A stretch of 30,202 bases of DNA, from IMG/VR virus record IMGVR_UViG_3300036859_000598, positions 1-30,202 of that record, one strand, 5' to 3'. This DNA comes from a virus. This document shows positions 21,890-29,097 of the stretch, in pieces. The notes under the pieces are model-generated. The model had not been told where the DNA came from. It did not search any database and saw nothing but the letters and a program-made list of their open reading frames with translations. The position numbers and the translations under genes are program-made. How positions within the stretch are numbered: the stretch's first letter is position 1; each line of letters begins with the position of its first letter.

Positions 21890-23095
21890 TCACTTCTTGG
21901 AGCGGGCGCGCGCGGCGCCTTCCGAGCCCGCCTCAAGGAGCTTGCCGAGGAGCTCCGGGAGGTTGGTGGCCTTCTCGATCGTCTTCTTGGACACCTTCAC
22001 CTCACGGCCGCTCGAGTGTTTGAACACCACCGCGCCCTCGAGGCCTTCCGTCTCATCATGCGCCTCAGTCCACCCAATTGAGAGGAGCTTCTCGATCACG
22101 TTCTTGTCGATGCGCACGGCCCACGGAAGGCCGCGCACATCCTGGATCCTCGAGGGCTCAGCTGGAGCAATCTGGGGTTTCTCCACCGTCTGGCCCGGCC
22201 CGGGAGGCTCCTGGCCAGGAGGGATGGAGCCTTGCACCTCGAGGGCGGTGAAAAGGAGGCGCTCGAGCACGTCCACGGGCGCGGAAGTAGGGTCCATCCG
22301 GGTGTGATCCTTGAGGACGGTCCTGATCCGACCGAACACGGCCGAGACCTGGCCGAGGGTGCCCTCGAGGCTCAGGTGGTGGAGATCCTCGGGATCCACC
22401 GCCTTCCTGAGCATGAGCGCCACATCCTCGATTCCATCCCCATGCCCGGCCCGGTAGCTCTCCGAGTGCCGATCGATCCCACCGTAGCGCACGGCCTCAA
22501 GGATGCGCTCCATTGCAGGCGCGGCCATCTCCTCGGTGAGCCCGGGGAAACTGGCCCTGAGCGCCTCGAGAAGGAACGTATAGAACTTCCCACCCCGAGG
22601 CGGTGAGGTGATGGCTCGCCAGACGGTGCCCTCCTCCTCGCGCTTCACCGGAAAATCCCCGATGCCCTCCACCGCAACGGCCGTCACTGCCTCACCGTGC
22701 GTGATGAGGAAGCCCGCGCGCCACTGGGGCGGAAGGCCCGTCCCATGGTTGATGTTCACCTCGGCGCGCGGGGCCGTGGGCCGCTCGGGCACGGGGGGTG
22801 CCTCTGGCGGCTTACCCTGGGAGGCCATGGCCTCATACTCGGCCCGGAGGAAGTCCCCGCCGTTGATGGGGATCGAGATCGTCTCCCACTTCCTCTCGAT
22901 CAGGCGGCTCACGAACACCATGCCCCGATCAAACCAGATGCGGCACTCGGGGCCGGTGGTGGCCACCGCCAGCACGTTGGAGCCGTGCTGCACCCGGGCG
23001 AGCATGTCTCGGCCCGCCTGGATTGTGCTACGAAAGACTGCCTTCCTGATAATGGGCTCCTCGATCTCCGGGAGCTCCGCCTCCTGAGTCCCCAT
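21890..23095 (-). CDS. Hypothetical protein upstream of terminase
   Basis: A 401-residue protein, not recognised. The ATG at 23095 (MGTQEAELPEIEEPIIRK) has GGAGGTGTTGT in front and was preferred over an upstream frame start at 23179. The first ~100 residues contain a beta-rich block (VLAVATTGPECRIWFDRGMVFVSR, broken here). A Pro-rich linker is near 105-125. Then RAGFLITHGEAVTAVAVEG and KFYTFLLEALRASFPG suggest another small domain. A middle helical region (LMLRKAVDPEDLHHLSLEGT) and a C-terminal AVVFKHSSGREVKVSKKT complete it. It overlaps the acetyltransferase gene by 68 bp and lies 11 bp from TerL. Confidence 0.65.
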   Translation of the reverse strand: MGTQEAELPEIEEPIIRKAVFRSTIQAGRDMLARVQHGSNVLAVATTGPECRIWFDRGMVFVSRLIERKWETISIPINGGDFLRAEYEAMASQGKPPEAPPVPERPTAPRAEVNINHGTGLPPQWRAGFLITHGEAVTAVAVEGIGDFPVKREEEGTVWRAITSPPRGGKFYTFLLEALRASFPGLTEEMAAPAMERILEAVRYGGIDRHSESYRAGHGDGIEDVALMLRKAVDPEDLHHLSLEGTLGQVSAVFGRIRTVLKDHTRMDPTSAPVDVLERLLFTALEVQGSIPPGQEPPGPGQTVEKPQIAPAEPSRIQDVRGLPWAVRIDKNVIEKLLSIGWTEAHDETEGLEGAVVFKHSSGREVKVSKKTIEKATNLPELLGKLLEAGSEGAARARSKK

Positions 23096-23597
23096 ACAAC
23101 ACCTCCGGTGTGAACCGGGCGCTGTAGCGCTCGACAAGGCGCGCGCCCGCCCGGGTGTGGAAGGTGTAGCATGCCCCACGCGCGTTAACTGTGTCGAGGA
23201 GAAGCCGGGCGAGCCCGTGACGGCGCATGGCCTCTTTCACATAGACCCAATGGACGATGCCAGCTACAGGCGGCATGGCTGGCACGCTGGAGACGCGCTC
23301 GAGCACGGCATAGGCCGCGATCTCCTCCGGGTATTCCGCATCCACCGCCAGGAGCACACAGCCTCTCTTGAGGATGGCCATGGCCCTGGCGTGGTGACTC
23401 TGGGCGTAGCGCTCCCCCACCACGCGCGCCACCTCGGGGGCCAGCCGTTTCATATTGAGGCCCGCGATCTCCTCGAGCGCGGTGGGCCGCCAGGCCTTGC
23501 GCCAGGAGTCGAAGATCAACGGCCAGTCCGCTGAGGTGGCCCACCTGAGCCGAACCGGAAGGGACGGATCCACAGGTGGAAGCGTGGGGAGGTGCAT
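23028..23597 (-). CDS. GNAT-family acetyltransferase
   Basis: A 189-residue protein with a GNAT core. The acetyl-CoA site is VHWVYVKEAMRRHGLARLLL (about 114-133), matching the motif-A R-x-x-G-x-A pattern (RRHGLA). The N-terminus (LRWATSADWPLIFDSWRKAW) resembles a group of phage GNATs found beside terminase genes. AAGGAG precedes the ATG with a 6-bp spacer. The last ~25 residues overlap the next gene and are low-complexity, so the C-terminus may be poorly constrained. The substrate cannot be inferred; a host or virion protein or a small molecule is possible. Confidence 0.75.
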   Translation of the reverse strand: MHLPTLPPVDPSLPVRLRWATSADWPLIFDSWRKAWRPTALEEIAGLNMKRLAPEVARVVGERYAQSHHARAMAILKRGCVLLAVDAEYPEEIAAYAVLERVSSVPAMPPVAGIVHWVYVKEAMRRHGLARLLLDTVNARGACYTFHTRAGARLVERYSARFTPEVLYGDSGGGAPGDRGAHYQEGSLS

Positions 23598-23600
23598 GGG

Positions 23601-24887
23601 TTACTCCTTGATCGCGAGATCGGGAACCGCGCGGGCCCAGTCACTCGGGCTGAACTCGTACGGGAGCCAGCCCACTTCCCCGCGGGCAGGAGGCCAGGAG
23701 CGGACGCGCCAGGGCCAGCCCTCGAACGAAACCGACACGAGAGGGACGCCGGTCTCCCCAGAGGCGATCTCGAGGAGGCCCATCCGGCAGGCATGGGACT
23801 CACCCACCGCGAAGTGACGCGCGGCAATCACCACCGCGCTCAGGAGGCTCTCCTGAGACCAGCCGCCCTCTTTCGCCTGGGCTTTCTTCTCGGTCACAGT
23901 GGCGCGGAAGAGCTCGAGCGTCTCCCCCTCCTGGCGCGTGAGGTCTGCACCCGCCGCCCGCTCTTCATGCTCCCGGAGCGCCTCAAGGGCCTGGACCTGC
24001 AGCTGCAGCCCCCGGATCCCATCTCTCACCGCTCCGGGCGGGAAGTTGCCATCCAGCCCCCTGAGGATGTTCCCGAGGGCGTTGAGCATGTAGGGCGCGG
24101 CCTCGGGCCTCATGTGGCCCTCATAGCCACCTGTCTTGTAGACCCTCCCCTCGAAAGCCACATCCGGATCGAACCCGCTATCCCGCTCACCGGCATAGGG
24201 CTCGAGGTGGGCGATCAGCTGGCGAACCTCGGAGGGCTCGAGGATGGCCTGAGAGGCCGATTCCTTGACTCCGCGCAACCTCAGCGAAAGGACACAGCGG
24301 CCGCGCACCTCCTGGCTGAGTTCCTCGGTGACATGCACGACGCGGCCGGGTGGATTCGTGGGGGCCTCGGGGATGATCTCGGACCACGGGCGGCCCTCCT
24401 CCTCATCATCCCCGAAACCGTCTTCAACGTGGGTGCTGAACCCGGGCATGCCCGTCATGATGCGGCCAACGTACGTCCTCAGCTCCTCCTCGGTGGGTTC
24501 AGGCACCTCCTGGCTCAGCGCTCCGCTCCGGTAGCGCATCGTCCAGATGAGCTTCCGGGCGGCCTCATCATTTGCCTCCCACACCGCGGTGTATCCGGGC
24601 GGCTCGGGCCACGTCTCCCCCGTCCAGTAGTGGGGATCCCGGGGCAGCTCGAGGGCCTCATAGGTGCTGGCCAGGATGTCAGGCTTGATCGGGTAATAGC
24701 CCTGGCCGTTGGGCTCCTGAGTAACCCAGTCCCCCGGCTCGAGAATCACTCTCTGATTGTGCGCGGTGATCACATAGGGACGCCTGTGCTCATCTCTCAG
24801 CACGCCTGCAGGATCCTCCACGCCCTCGGTGAGCTGAACCGCTTTGATGATCGTGGCCTTCCGTCGAAACAGCTTCACGTGCTCCAT
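23601..24887 (-). CDS. Phage protein with N-terminal PGDWV...YPIKPDI domain
   Basis: A 428-residue protein. Residues about 8-78 form a small domain common in tailed-phage proteins: KATIIKAVQLTEG, then VILEPGDWVTQEPNGQGYYP and IKPDILASTYEALE. In other phages this domain is often a stand-alone ~90-residue protein; its function is not known to me. Here it is fused to ~350 residues of unknown type, including a CVLSLRLRGVKESASQAILE block and a helical GLQLQVQALEALREHEERAA region. The start is fixed by GGAGG eight bases before the ATG. Its stop lies 3 bp before the acetyltransferase start. Confidence 0.7.
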   Translation of the reverse strand: MEHVKLFRRKATIIKAVQLTEGVEDPAGVLRDEHRRPYVITAHNQRVILEPGDWVTQEPNGQGYYPIKPDILASTYEALELPRDPHYWTGETWPEPPGYTAVWEANDEAARKLIWTMRYRSGALSQEVPEPTEEELRTYVGRIMTGMPGFSTHVEDGFGDDEEEGRPWSEIIPEAPTNPPGRVVHVTEELSQEVRGRCVLSLRLRGVKESASQAILEPSEVRQLIAHLEPYAGERDSGFDPDVAFEGRVYKTGGYEGHMRPEAAPYMLNALGNILRGLDGNFPPGAVRDGIRGLQLQVQALEALREHEERAAGADLTRQEGETLELFRATVTEKKAQAKEGGWSQESLLSAVVIAARHFAVGESHACRMGLLEIASGETGVPLVSVSFEGWPWRVRSWPPARGEVGWLPYEFSPSDWARAVPDLAIKE

Positions 24888-24955
24888 TGCGTGTACCTCC
24901 GGTGTTGGTGCTGCCTGATGAAACGCGAAAGGTCCGGGATGTTACCTGCCCGAGC

Positions 24956-25303
24956 TCACTTCTCCACGTGGCCGAGGATGCGCTCCCGGATCAGCTCGAG
25001 CGCGCCGAGGAGCAGAACGGGGCGGTAGGCAAGGCGAGTGAAGGTGAGGCCGCCGCCCGTGTATTCCTGGCCCTCGATGTGGTGGATCCCGATGATGGCA
25101 AAGGACTGGAGTTCCCCGCGGCGGGCCCGCTCGAGCATGTCCTCGAGCATCGCCACGCCCTCAGAGCTCGCCTCGAGCACGCCTGGCGCGCGGCCTCCTG
25201 GGATGAGCCGGAAGGGGATACTCAATGGCTGCCCGAGGTTGCCGAACATATGACCGTCAGGCGCCGCTGGCTTCTGTTCCCCATCTCCGGTGTCACCGCT
25301 CAC
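24956..25303 (-). CDS. Hypothetical phage protein
   Basis: A 115-residue protein starting at GTG 25303 with AAGGAGG six bases upstream; the start overlaps the previous gene by 11 bp. Residues about 20-40 are GNLGQPLSIPFRLIPGGRA. The centre is GVAMLEDMLERARRGELQS followed by FAIIGIHHIEG, and the C-terminus is helical (LLLGALELIRERILGHV). The EDMLERAxxGExxxFAIxG pattern occurs in small phage proteins of unknown role. Confidence 0.65.
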   Translation of the reverse strand: MSGDTGDGEQKPAAPDGHMFGNLGQPLSIPFRLIPGGRAPGVLEASSEGVAMLEDMLERARRGELQSFAIIGIHHIEGQEYTGGGLTFTRLAYRPVLLLGALELIRERILGHVEK

Positions 25304-26132
25304 CCTTTGCCTCCTTGGTGGGTTCACTCGCAGTCTTGTCCAGAATCGCGCGCCTGAGAAGCTCCATCCTCTCGGGCGGGAGCTTCTCGAGGCCAGCCGT
25401 GAGCTTCTCGGCGGGGCAGGCGTTGAGGGCTTCCGTCACGAGTTCATCATCTGAGAGCTGATCGGCCCCATCCGCCTTGTTCGCCTCCCGGTCCTCTTTG
25501 GCTAGGGCGGCAAGCGCGGATGCCACCTGCCCCAGGGCTGAGACCATCTCTGAATCCGGCATTGCCCCTGCCGAGACTTGCGCCTCGAGGCGGCCCACGA
25601 TACGCCGGAATAGACGGCCGCACCGATCCACCTGATCGGCCAGAGTGCCACCCTCCTCCTCGGTGGAGATCTGGAGCTCCTCAGGGTCCACCATCTGGTG
25701 AGTAGGCACGGCCTTTCCAAAGCCCCACTCTTTCAGCTGGCGCGACGACTCCTGAACCTCACGCACATTGGGCTTTCTGCGGTGGATGAGGATCCCGTCC
25801 TTGTCCTTGTCCACCCGGCCAACGAAGGTTTCCTCAACCTCGATCCGCCCTTCAACGATCGCGAGGTGCACCTCCCAGAGGGCCTGCCCGTTGCGCGTGG
25901 CTTCCCGAATGGCTCGAGCAAAGCGGGTGCCGGCCAGGCCTCGCCCACCCGGGCAAGGGCTATTGCCCGGCCCTCCTGCAAATGTCCCGTCTTTCTTCCG
26001 TGCTACCTCCGAGCCCTCGGCCACGGGTTTCTCCTGGGGCCCGGTGGCTGGATCGCCTGTACCTGAGAGGCCCCTGATCTCAGGCTTGGGGTGCCGAGAC
26101 CTTCGACGTGTGGGCTTGTCCTGCTCAGGCAT
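25293..26132 (-). CDS. Possible small terminase subunit
   Basis: A 279-residue protein, first gene of the morphogenesis block. The first 70 residues are basic/Pro-rich and contain KKDGTFAGGPGNSPCPGGRG, which resembles the Gly-rich GRFxxGNxGGPGR start of DUF5681/TerS-like phage proteins. A helical segment follows (LAGTRFARAIREATRNGQAL). The rest contains HRRKPNVREVQESSRQLKEW and an extended acidic helix with ALGQVASALAALAKEDREAN. Position at the head of the packaging operon supports TerS, but the protein is longer than usual and no HTH is obvious. The ATG at 26132 is preceded by AAGGAAGGAA. Confidence 0.4.
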   Translation of the reverse strand: MPEQDKPTRRRSRHPKPEIRGLSGTGDPATGPQEKPVAEGSEVARKKDGTFAGGPGNSPCPGGRGLAGTRFARAIREATRNGQALWEVHLAIVEGRIEVEETFVGRVDKDKDGILIHRRKPNVREVQESSRQLKEWGFGKAVPTHQMVDPEELQISTEEEGGTLADQVDRCGRLFRRIVGRLEAQVSAGAMPDSEMVSALGQVASALAALAKEDREANKADGADQLSDDELVTEALNACPAEKLTAGLEKLPPERMELLRRAILDKTASEPTKEAKGER

Positions 26133-26199
26133 GGCGGGAGGTTCCTTCCTTTTCGCGATCCATAGCACGCCAACCGCTCTCTCGCGCTAGGCTTCCTCT

Positions 26200-26298
26200 T
26201 GGCCCGTGGAGTCCGGTGGCCGCGGTGGCGGGTTCGACTCCCGGAAGTCCATCGGCGTGGTGTGAGGGGTTCGATTCCCCTCAGGACTCCATGGGCCA
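26200..26298 (+). ncRNA. tRNA-like structured element with two T-loop hairpins
   Basis: A 15-bp stem, TGGCCCGTGGAGTCC (26200-26214) with GGACTCCATGGGCCA (26284-26298), is complete apart from one G-T wobble. It encloses two hairpins. The right one (26263-26283) is a perfect 7-bp stem TGAGGGG/CCCCTCA with loop TTCGATT and abuts the closing stem directly, as a tRNA T-arm abuts the acceptor stem. The left one (26219-26256) has a CGGG/CCCG tip with loop TTCGACT and imperfect lower pairs (GTGG/CCAT, GCCG/CGGC). Both loops match the TTCRANY T-loop pattern only on the plus strand. No D-arm, proper anticodon arm or CCA end fits, so it is not a normal tRNA. It sits 26 bp before the plus-strand gene at 26325, in a divergent spacer. 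Confidence 0.55.
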
Positions 26299-26324
26299 CC
26301 TGACTCATAACCTCGAGGTCTCAC

Positions 26325-26750
26325 ATGCGTCCTGTTCTCGCCGTTGCCGCGATCCTCTTTCCCTTCCTGGCCCTGGCCGATCCCCCCCAGGATGCCCCGA
26401 TTCAGCACACCGAGCGCACCGTCCTAGTGCCCCCCCTCTATGTCACCTCCGGGGATGCCGCGCCGCGCTTCCCGCCTACTCAGCTGGAATGCCGAGACTG
26501 GGAGAAGCGGGCTCAGGACTGGGGAGCTTTCTCCAGGGTGATGGCAGGCCTCGGGGCCACTTCCACCGCGATCGGCGCGGCGCTCATCGCCTTCACCAAC
26601 CGCAAGAAGCAGGCGGCGGCCGTCTCGGGCCTTGTTCTGGCGCTCTCGGCGGGAGCGGGAGGGTGGGCTCTCTACAATGAGAGCGCCTACTCGAGCCGCT
26701 GGAATGAGCGCTGCACCGTGAACGGAACCGCCCTCTACCCGAGGACGTGA
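26325..26750 (+). CDS. Small exported / membrane protein
   Basis: A 141-residue protein, the only plus-strand gene in the right two thirds. It has an N-terminal signal-like segment (MRPVLAVAAILFPFLALADP) and two apolar segments at about 66-88 (RVMAGLGATSTAIGAALIAF) and 93-115 (AAAVSGLVLALSAGAGGWAL), joined by a short basic turn (TNRKKQ). Two cysteines (about 57 and 129) flank them. GAGGT precedes the ATG by about 6 bp. Its lone orientation and membrane topology would suit a lysis, exclusion or morphogenesis-support role, but no family is recognised. It follows the T-loop element and ends before a terminator. Confidence 0.6.
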   Translation: MRPVLAVAAILFPFLALADPPQDAPIQHTERTVLVPPLYVTSGDAAPRFPPTQLECRDWEKRAQDWGAFSRVMAGLGATSTAIGAALIAFTNRKKQAAAVSGLVLALSAGAGGWALYNESAYSSRWNERCTVNGTALYPRT

Positions 26751-26851
26751 CAGACCGCTCTGCTACAACCCTTCTGAACCGCTCGAGGTGCTCATAACCG
26801 AGGTATGCCCTCCATACCCAGGCGAGGGCGTCTCGAGCATAGCCAGGAGGT

Positions 26852-26898
26852 GAATAGGCCCGGTCCTCTCGCTCACAGGGGACTGGGCCTTTCTATTC
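26852..26898. terminator. Hairpin terminator between convergent genes
   Basis: AGGCCCGGTCC (26856-26866) pairs with GGACTGGGCCT (26880-26890) along eleven positions with one G-T wobble, followed on the plus strand by TTCTATTC. Outer GAAT/ATTC bases can extend the stem. It lies between the plus-strand gene ending at 26750 and the minus-strand gene whose stop is at 26897. It probably mainly serves the plus-strand transcript, as the minus-side tail is not T-rich. A second small hairpin, GGTATG/CATACC (26802-26818), lies upstream in the same spacer. Confidence 0.6.
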
Positions 26899-27313
26899 AG
26901 CGGCCCCTCCGGTCTTTTACTCCGCGCCACTGCTGGCCGATCATCGAGACAGCCACCATGGCAACATCCTTGCTGCACTTCGCACAGCTCAGCACGGCCA
27001 CCCGCGCGCCTGGCCCTGACTCCTCCCTCATCTCTGGAGAGGAGTGAAAGGCGAGGCGGAACACCGAACCGCTGCAGCTGGAGCACGCCTTGTGCTCCAC
27101 ATCATCATGGACCTCGATCTCCTGCGGCGCTTGGCCGGCAAGGCCCAGCTGTGACGCTTCCCGGTTCTCCTCTATCTCCTGCGGATGCGCGCACCTCGCA
27201 CAGACATAGGCTCCCGTCTTCTGTCCTGGGACGGTGATCAGAAGCCACCCCGAGCGGCCGCACCCCCTGGGGCACCGTCTCGCCGCGCGACTTGGCACCT
27301 TGCCCGCTTTCAC
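26897..27313 (-). CDS. Zinc-ribbon-like protein with four Cys pairs
   Basis: From the GTG at 27313 (overlapping the previous stop as GTGA) this is 138 residues. Four cysteine pairs are spaced as in double zinc ribbons: CPRGC (about residue 14), CARC (about 38), CSSC (about 77) and CAKC (about 109). The first two frame a WLLITVPGQKTGAYV hairpin; the second two frame SGSVFRLAFHSS and RVAVLSC. A longer frame to 27400 exists but would overlap the upstream gene by 91 bp without a Shine-Dalgarno. Function is unknown; nucleic-acid or protein binding is plausible. Confidence 0.6.
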   Translation of the reverse strand: MKAGKVPSRAARRCPRGCGRSGWLLITVPGQKTGAYVCARCAHPQEIEENREASQLGLAGQAPQEIEVHDDVEHKACSSCSGSVFRLAFHSSPEMREESGPGARVAVLSCAKCSKDVAMVAVSMIGQQWRGVKDRRGR

Positions 27314-27822
27314 GAGGAAGCTCTCGGGGCGGACTGGATCGAGATCTCCAGGGTTGCGCCGCTCCCCGATGCCTTCTCCTGAATCAGGAGTGTTGGCCAC
27401 AGGGGGACATGGTTCCGGTTAGCCACGTCCTTGAGGAGCTCCTTGATCCAGTAGGCATGTTCAAGCTCGGCATTGAGTCCAGCCGTCAGGTTGTAGGTCA
27501 CCGAGGATCGGCCGCGATCCTTGCCGGCCTGAATGGAGCCCTCAACACCCATCACCCGCTCTAGCACCTCCCCGAACGTGCGCCCGGTGAGCACGTTGCC
27601 AGTCCCCGCGCGCTTCACCTGATAGCGGCCGTCTGGGGTGGAGCCCACAATCTTCCACCGCGGGAAGTCTCGCTCGAGCGCGGACAGGAGGCGATCCCGC
27701 TCGCCGGCCACACGGTCAATCTGTCCAAAGACTCCGGGCTTCTCGGCCTCTGTGGACTTGCCTGTGTCCTTCACTTCAAAAAGCAGGGCTTGGACGGGGC
27801 CCGTCTTCTCCTTCTTTTTCAT
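27310..27822 (-). CDS. Hypothetical phage protein
   Basis: A 170-residue protein starting MKKKEKTGPVQALLFEVKDTG. AGGAGG is 10 bp before the ATG, and the start overlaps the previous stop (ATGA). The central region (RDFPRWKIVGSTPDGRYQVKRAGTGNVL, broken here) suggests a small beta domain. A helix with NLTAGLNAELEHAYWIKELL follows. The last residues are Ser-rich. It belongs to a run of four tightly coupled small genes downstream of the FKBP. No family recognised. Confidence 0.6.
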   Translation of the reverse strand: MKKKEKTGPVQALLFEVKDTGKSTEAEKPGVFGQIDRVAGERDRLLSALERDFPRWKIVGSTPDGRYQVKRAGTGNVLTGRTFGEVLERVMGVEGSIQAGKDRGRSSVTYNLTAGLNAELEHAYWIKELLKDVANRNHVPLWPTLLIQEKASGSGATLEISIQSAPRASS

Positions 27823-28253
27823 GGCGCGTTGGCCTCCTGGGAGAGGTGCTGGAGCTTCTCGAGAAGCTCCTTGGGTGAGGGCGCGAAAATGTCATGTGTC
27901 TCGAGGCCGGTTCCCGCGCGCCAGGCGCACCAACCCGAGCCCTTCACCCACCCGCCCCACCGGAAGCCGTAGCGCTCAACCCTCTCCGAGGCCTCGAGGG
28001 CTTCCGCCTGCAGCTGCAGTGTGTCCCCGTCACGCCTGAGCGCGCGCCGCACCTCGCGCACCCCGCCTGCCGTCGCCTCGAGCTCGGCCCACAGTCCCAC
28101 GCCCGAGCCGGGCGAGCCATCCACGCCACTGAGGAGCTTGGCCGCGCCCTCAATCTGCGTTAGAGCGTTGCTCAGCATGGACAGGGCCTCCTCGATGCTC
28201 AGCCGGGCGCGGCGCATGTCCCGCGGCCACGTGGCAGGATCCAGGGCGTTCAT
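27819..28253 (-). CDS. Hypothetical helical protein
   Basis: A 144-residue protein with an ATGA overlap at each end. Residues 10-45 form a helix (RRARLSIEEALSMLSNALTQ). A second helical region has LWAELEATAGGVREVRRALR and LQLQAEALEASERVERYG. A C-terminal WGGWVKGSGWCAWRAGTGLE segment is Trp/Gly-rich. LQLQxxAL helices also occur in the 428-residue gene at 23601, a faint resemblance. Role unknown. Confidence 0.55.
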   Translation of the reverse strand: MNALDPATWPRDMRRARLSIEEALSMLSNALTQIEGAAKLLSGVDGSPGSGVGLWAELEATAGGVREVRRALRRDGDTLQLQAEALEASERVERYGFRWGGWVKGSGWCAWRAGTGLETHDIFAPSPKELLEKLQHLSQEANAP

Positions 28254-28633
28254 AGAGTTGCACCAATGGCCTCGAGAAGCTCGAGGGAGCGCTCCACGAT
28301 CTTCCAGCGCCTCTCCGCCTCCTCATCCTTCTCGGCCGAGGAGAGATCGCTCTCGGTGGTGAGCCAATCGAAGTGAACCCGAACCATGCGCGCAAGATCA
28401 GCCACGTGAGGCCCTGGCACAGCTGGGCGAGGATCCGCCCCCCTGTTCCACCCGCGGGCACGCGCGGCCTCAAGGAGCGCCTCCTCCACCGCGCCCGAGC
28501 GGTTCGCCCGGGGAAGCTGCCCGTCCTTCCGAAAGCTCACCAGGAACTCGAGCGCATCCACCCCGGGCTGTGTGAGGGTAAAGCGCGCGTTGGGCTCGGC
28601 CACGGTGCCAGGAGCGGCGTTCTGGTGACTCAC
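28250..28633 (-). CDS. Hypothetical phage protein
   Basis: From the GTG at 28633, which overlaps the FKBP stop as GTGA, this is 127 residues. It contains FTLTQPGVDALEFLVSFRKD, a helical EALLEAARARGWNRG and DLARMVRVHFDWLTTESDL. The C-terminus is a charged helix (EAERRWKIVERSLELLEAIG). The gene is coupled to FKBP upstream and to a helical protein downstream. I do not recognise it. Confidence 0.55.
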   Translation of the reverse strand: MSHQNAAPGTVAEPNARFTLTQPGVDALEFLVSFRKDGQLPRANRSGAVEEALLEAARARGWNRGADPRPAVPGPHVADLARMVRVHFDWLTTESDLSSAEKDEEAERRWKIVERSLELLEAIGATL

Positions 28634-28956
28634 GAGAACCGCTCCCGAAGCTCGAGGCACTCCACTTCAAAGATCACCGTGGCGTTGGGAGGAATGACGG
28701 GGGGCGCGCCGCGCGCGCCATAGGCGTAGCTCGGGGGCAGGGTGATCCGCCGCACCTCCCCGGCCCGGATGCCCACCAAGCCGAGATTCCACCCCTCGAT
28801 CACCTTGTTCTCGCCGAGCCGGAAGGTGAAGCCCTGCCCGCGCGCGCGGCTGTCATCGAACACCGTTCCGCTCTCAAGCTTCCCCACGTAATGCACGGTG
28901 ATCGCCTGGCCGTTCCTGGCTTCCTTGCCTGTCCCCGCCTTGAGCGTCTCTTTCAT
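28630..28956 (-). CDS. FKBP-type peptidyl-prolyl cis-trans isomerase
   Basis: A 108-residue single-domain FKBP, the same size as FKBP12. The catalytic pocket is intact by comparison with FKBP12: Tyr23 (VHYVGKL), Phe33-Asp34 (GTVFDDS), Phe43/Phe45, Val52-Ile53 (KVIEGW), Trp56, Tyr79 (SYAYGARG) and Phe96 (VIFEVECL). It catalyses proline isomerisation and should act in the cytosol, since no signal peptide is present. The ATG at 28956 has GAGGTGCAGC before it; an upstream in-frame start at 29040 would add 28 residues unrelated to FKBP. A phage-encoded FKBP is uncommon; it may help fold a phage protein or act on a host target. Confidence 0.93.
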   Translation of the reverse strand: MKETLKAGTGKEARNGQAITVHYVGKLESGTVFDDSRARGQGFTFRLGENKVIEGWNLGLVGIRAGEVRRITLPPSYAYGARGAPPVIPPNATVIFEVECLELRERFS

Positions 28957-28976
28957 GCTGCACCTCTGGGGTTGGA

Positions 28977-29016
28977 AAGAAAACTCCCGAGATGCGGCCC
29001 CATGCCGCACCCCGGG
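28977..29016 (-). terminator. Hairpin terminator/attenuator before the FKBP gene
   Basis: On the minus strand TGCGGC pairs with GCCGCA (29004-29009 with 28993-28998) across a 5-nt loop. A CCCG/CGGG clamp lies outside (29013-29016 with 28986-28989). It is followed by AGTTTTCTTTCC. It lies after the tRNA gene and only ~20 bp before the FKBP start. It may end the tRNA transcript or attenuate read-through into the FKBP gene. Confidence 0.6.
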
Positions 29017-29097
29017 TGAGACGGGTAAGATCGTCGCCACTCGGCAGAGTAGCCCTACCTTTCTTTGTCTGCCTTGTTGAACTGCACCCGCCTCATA

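Noticed and set aside
26208-26291. Reading the T-loop element as an ordinary tRNA-Ser with CGA anticodon.
   Set aside because: The 7-bp acceptor match is good, but there is no D-arm, the base after the would-be anticodon is C, the supposed T-stem is 7 bp, and no CCA end fits.
26793-26805. CTCATAACC resembling an initiator tRNA anticodon loop (also at 26304).
   Set aside because: The flanking bases do not form a 5-bp anticodon stem and no T-arm follows, so no tRNA can be built.
26805-27047. An 80-codon plus-strand frame after the terminator spacer.
   Set aside because: It runs through the terminator hairpin and antisense to the Cys-pair gene, with no motif or good ribosome site.
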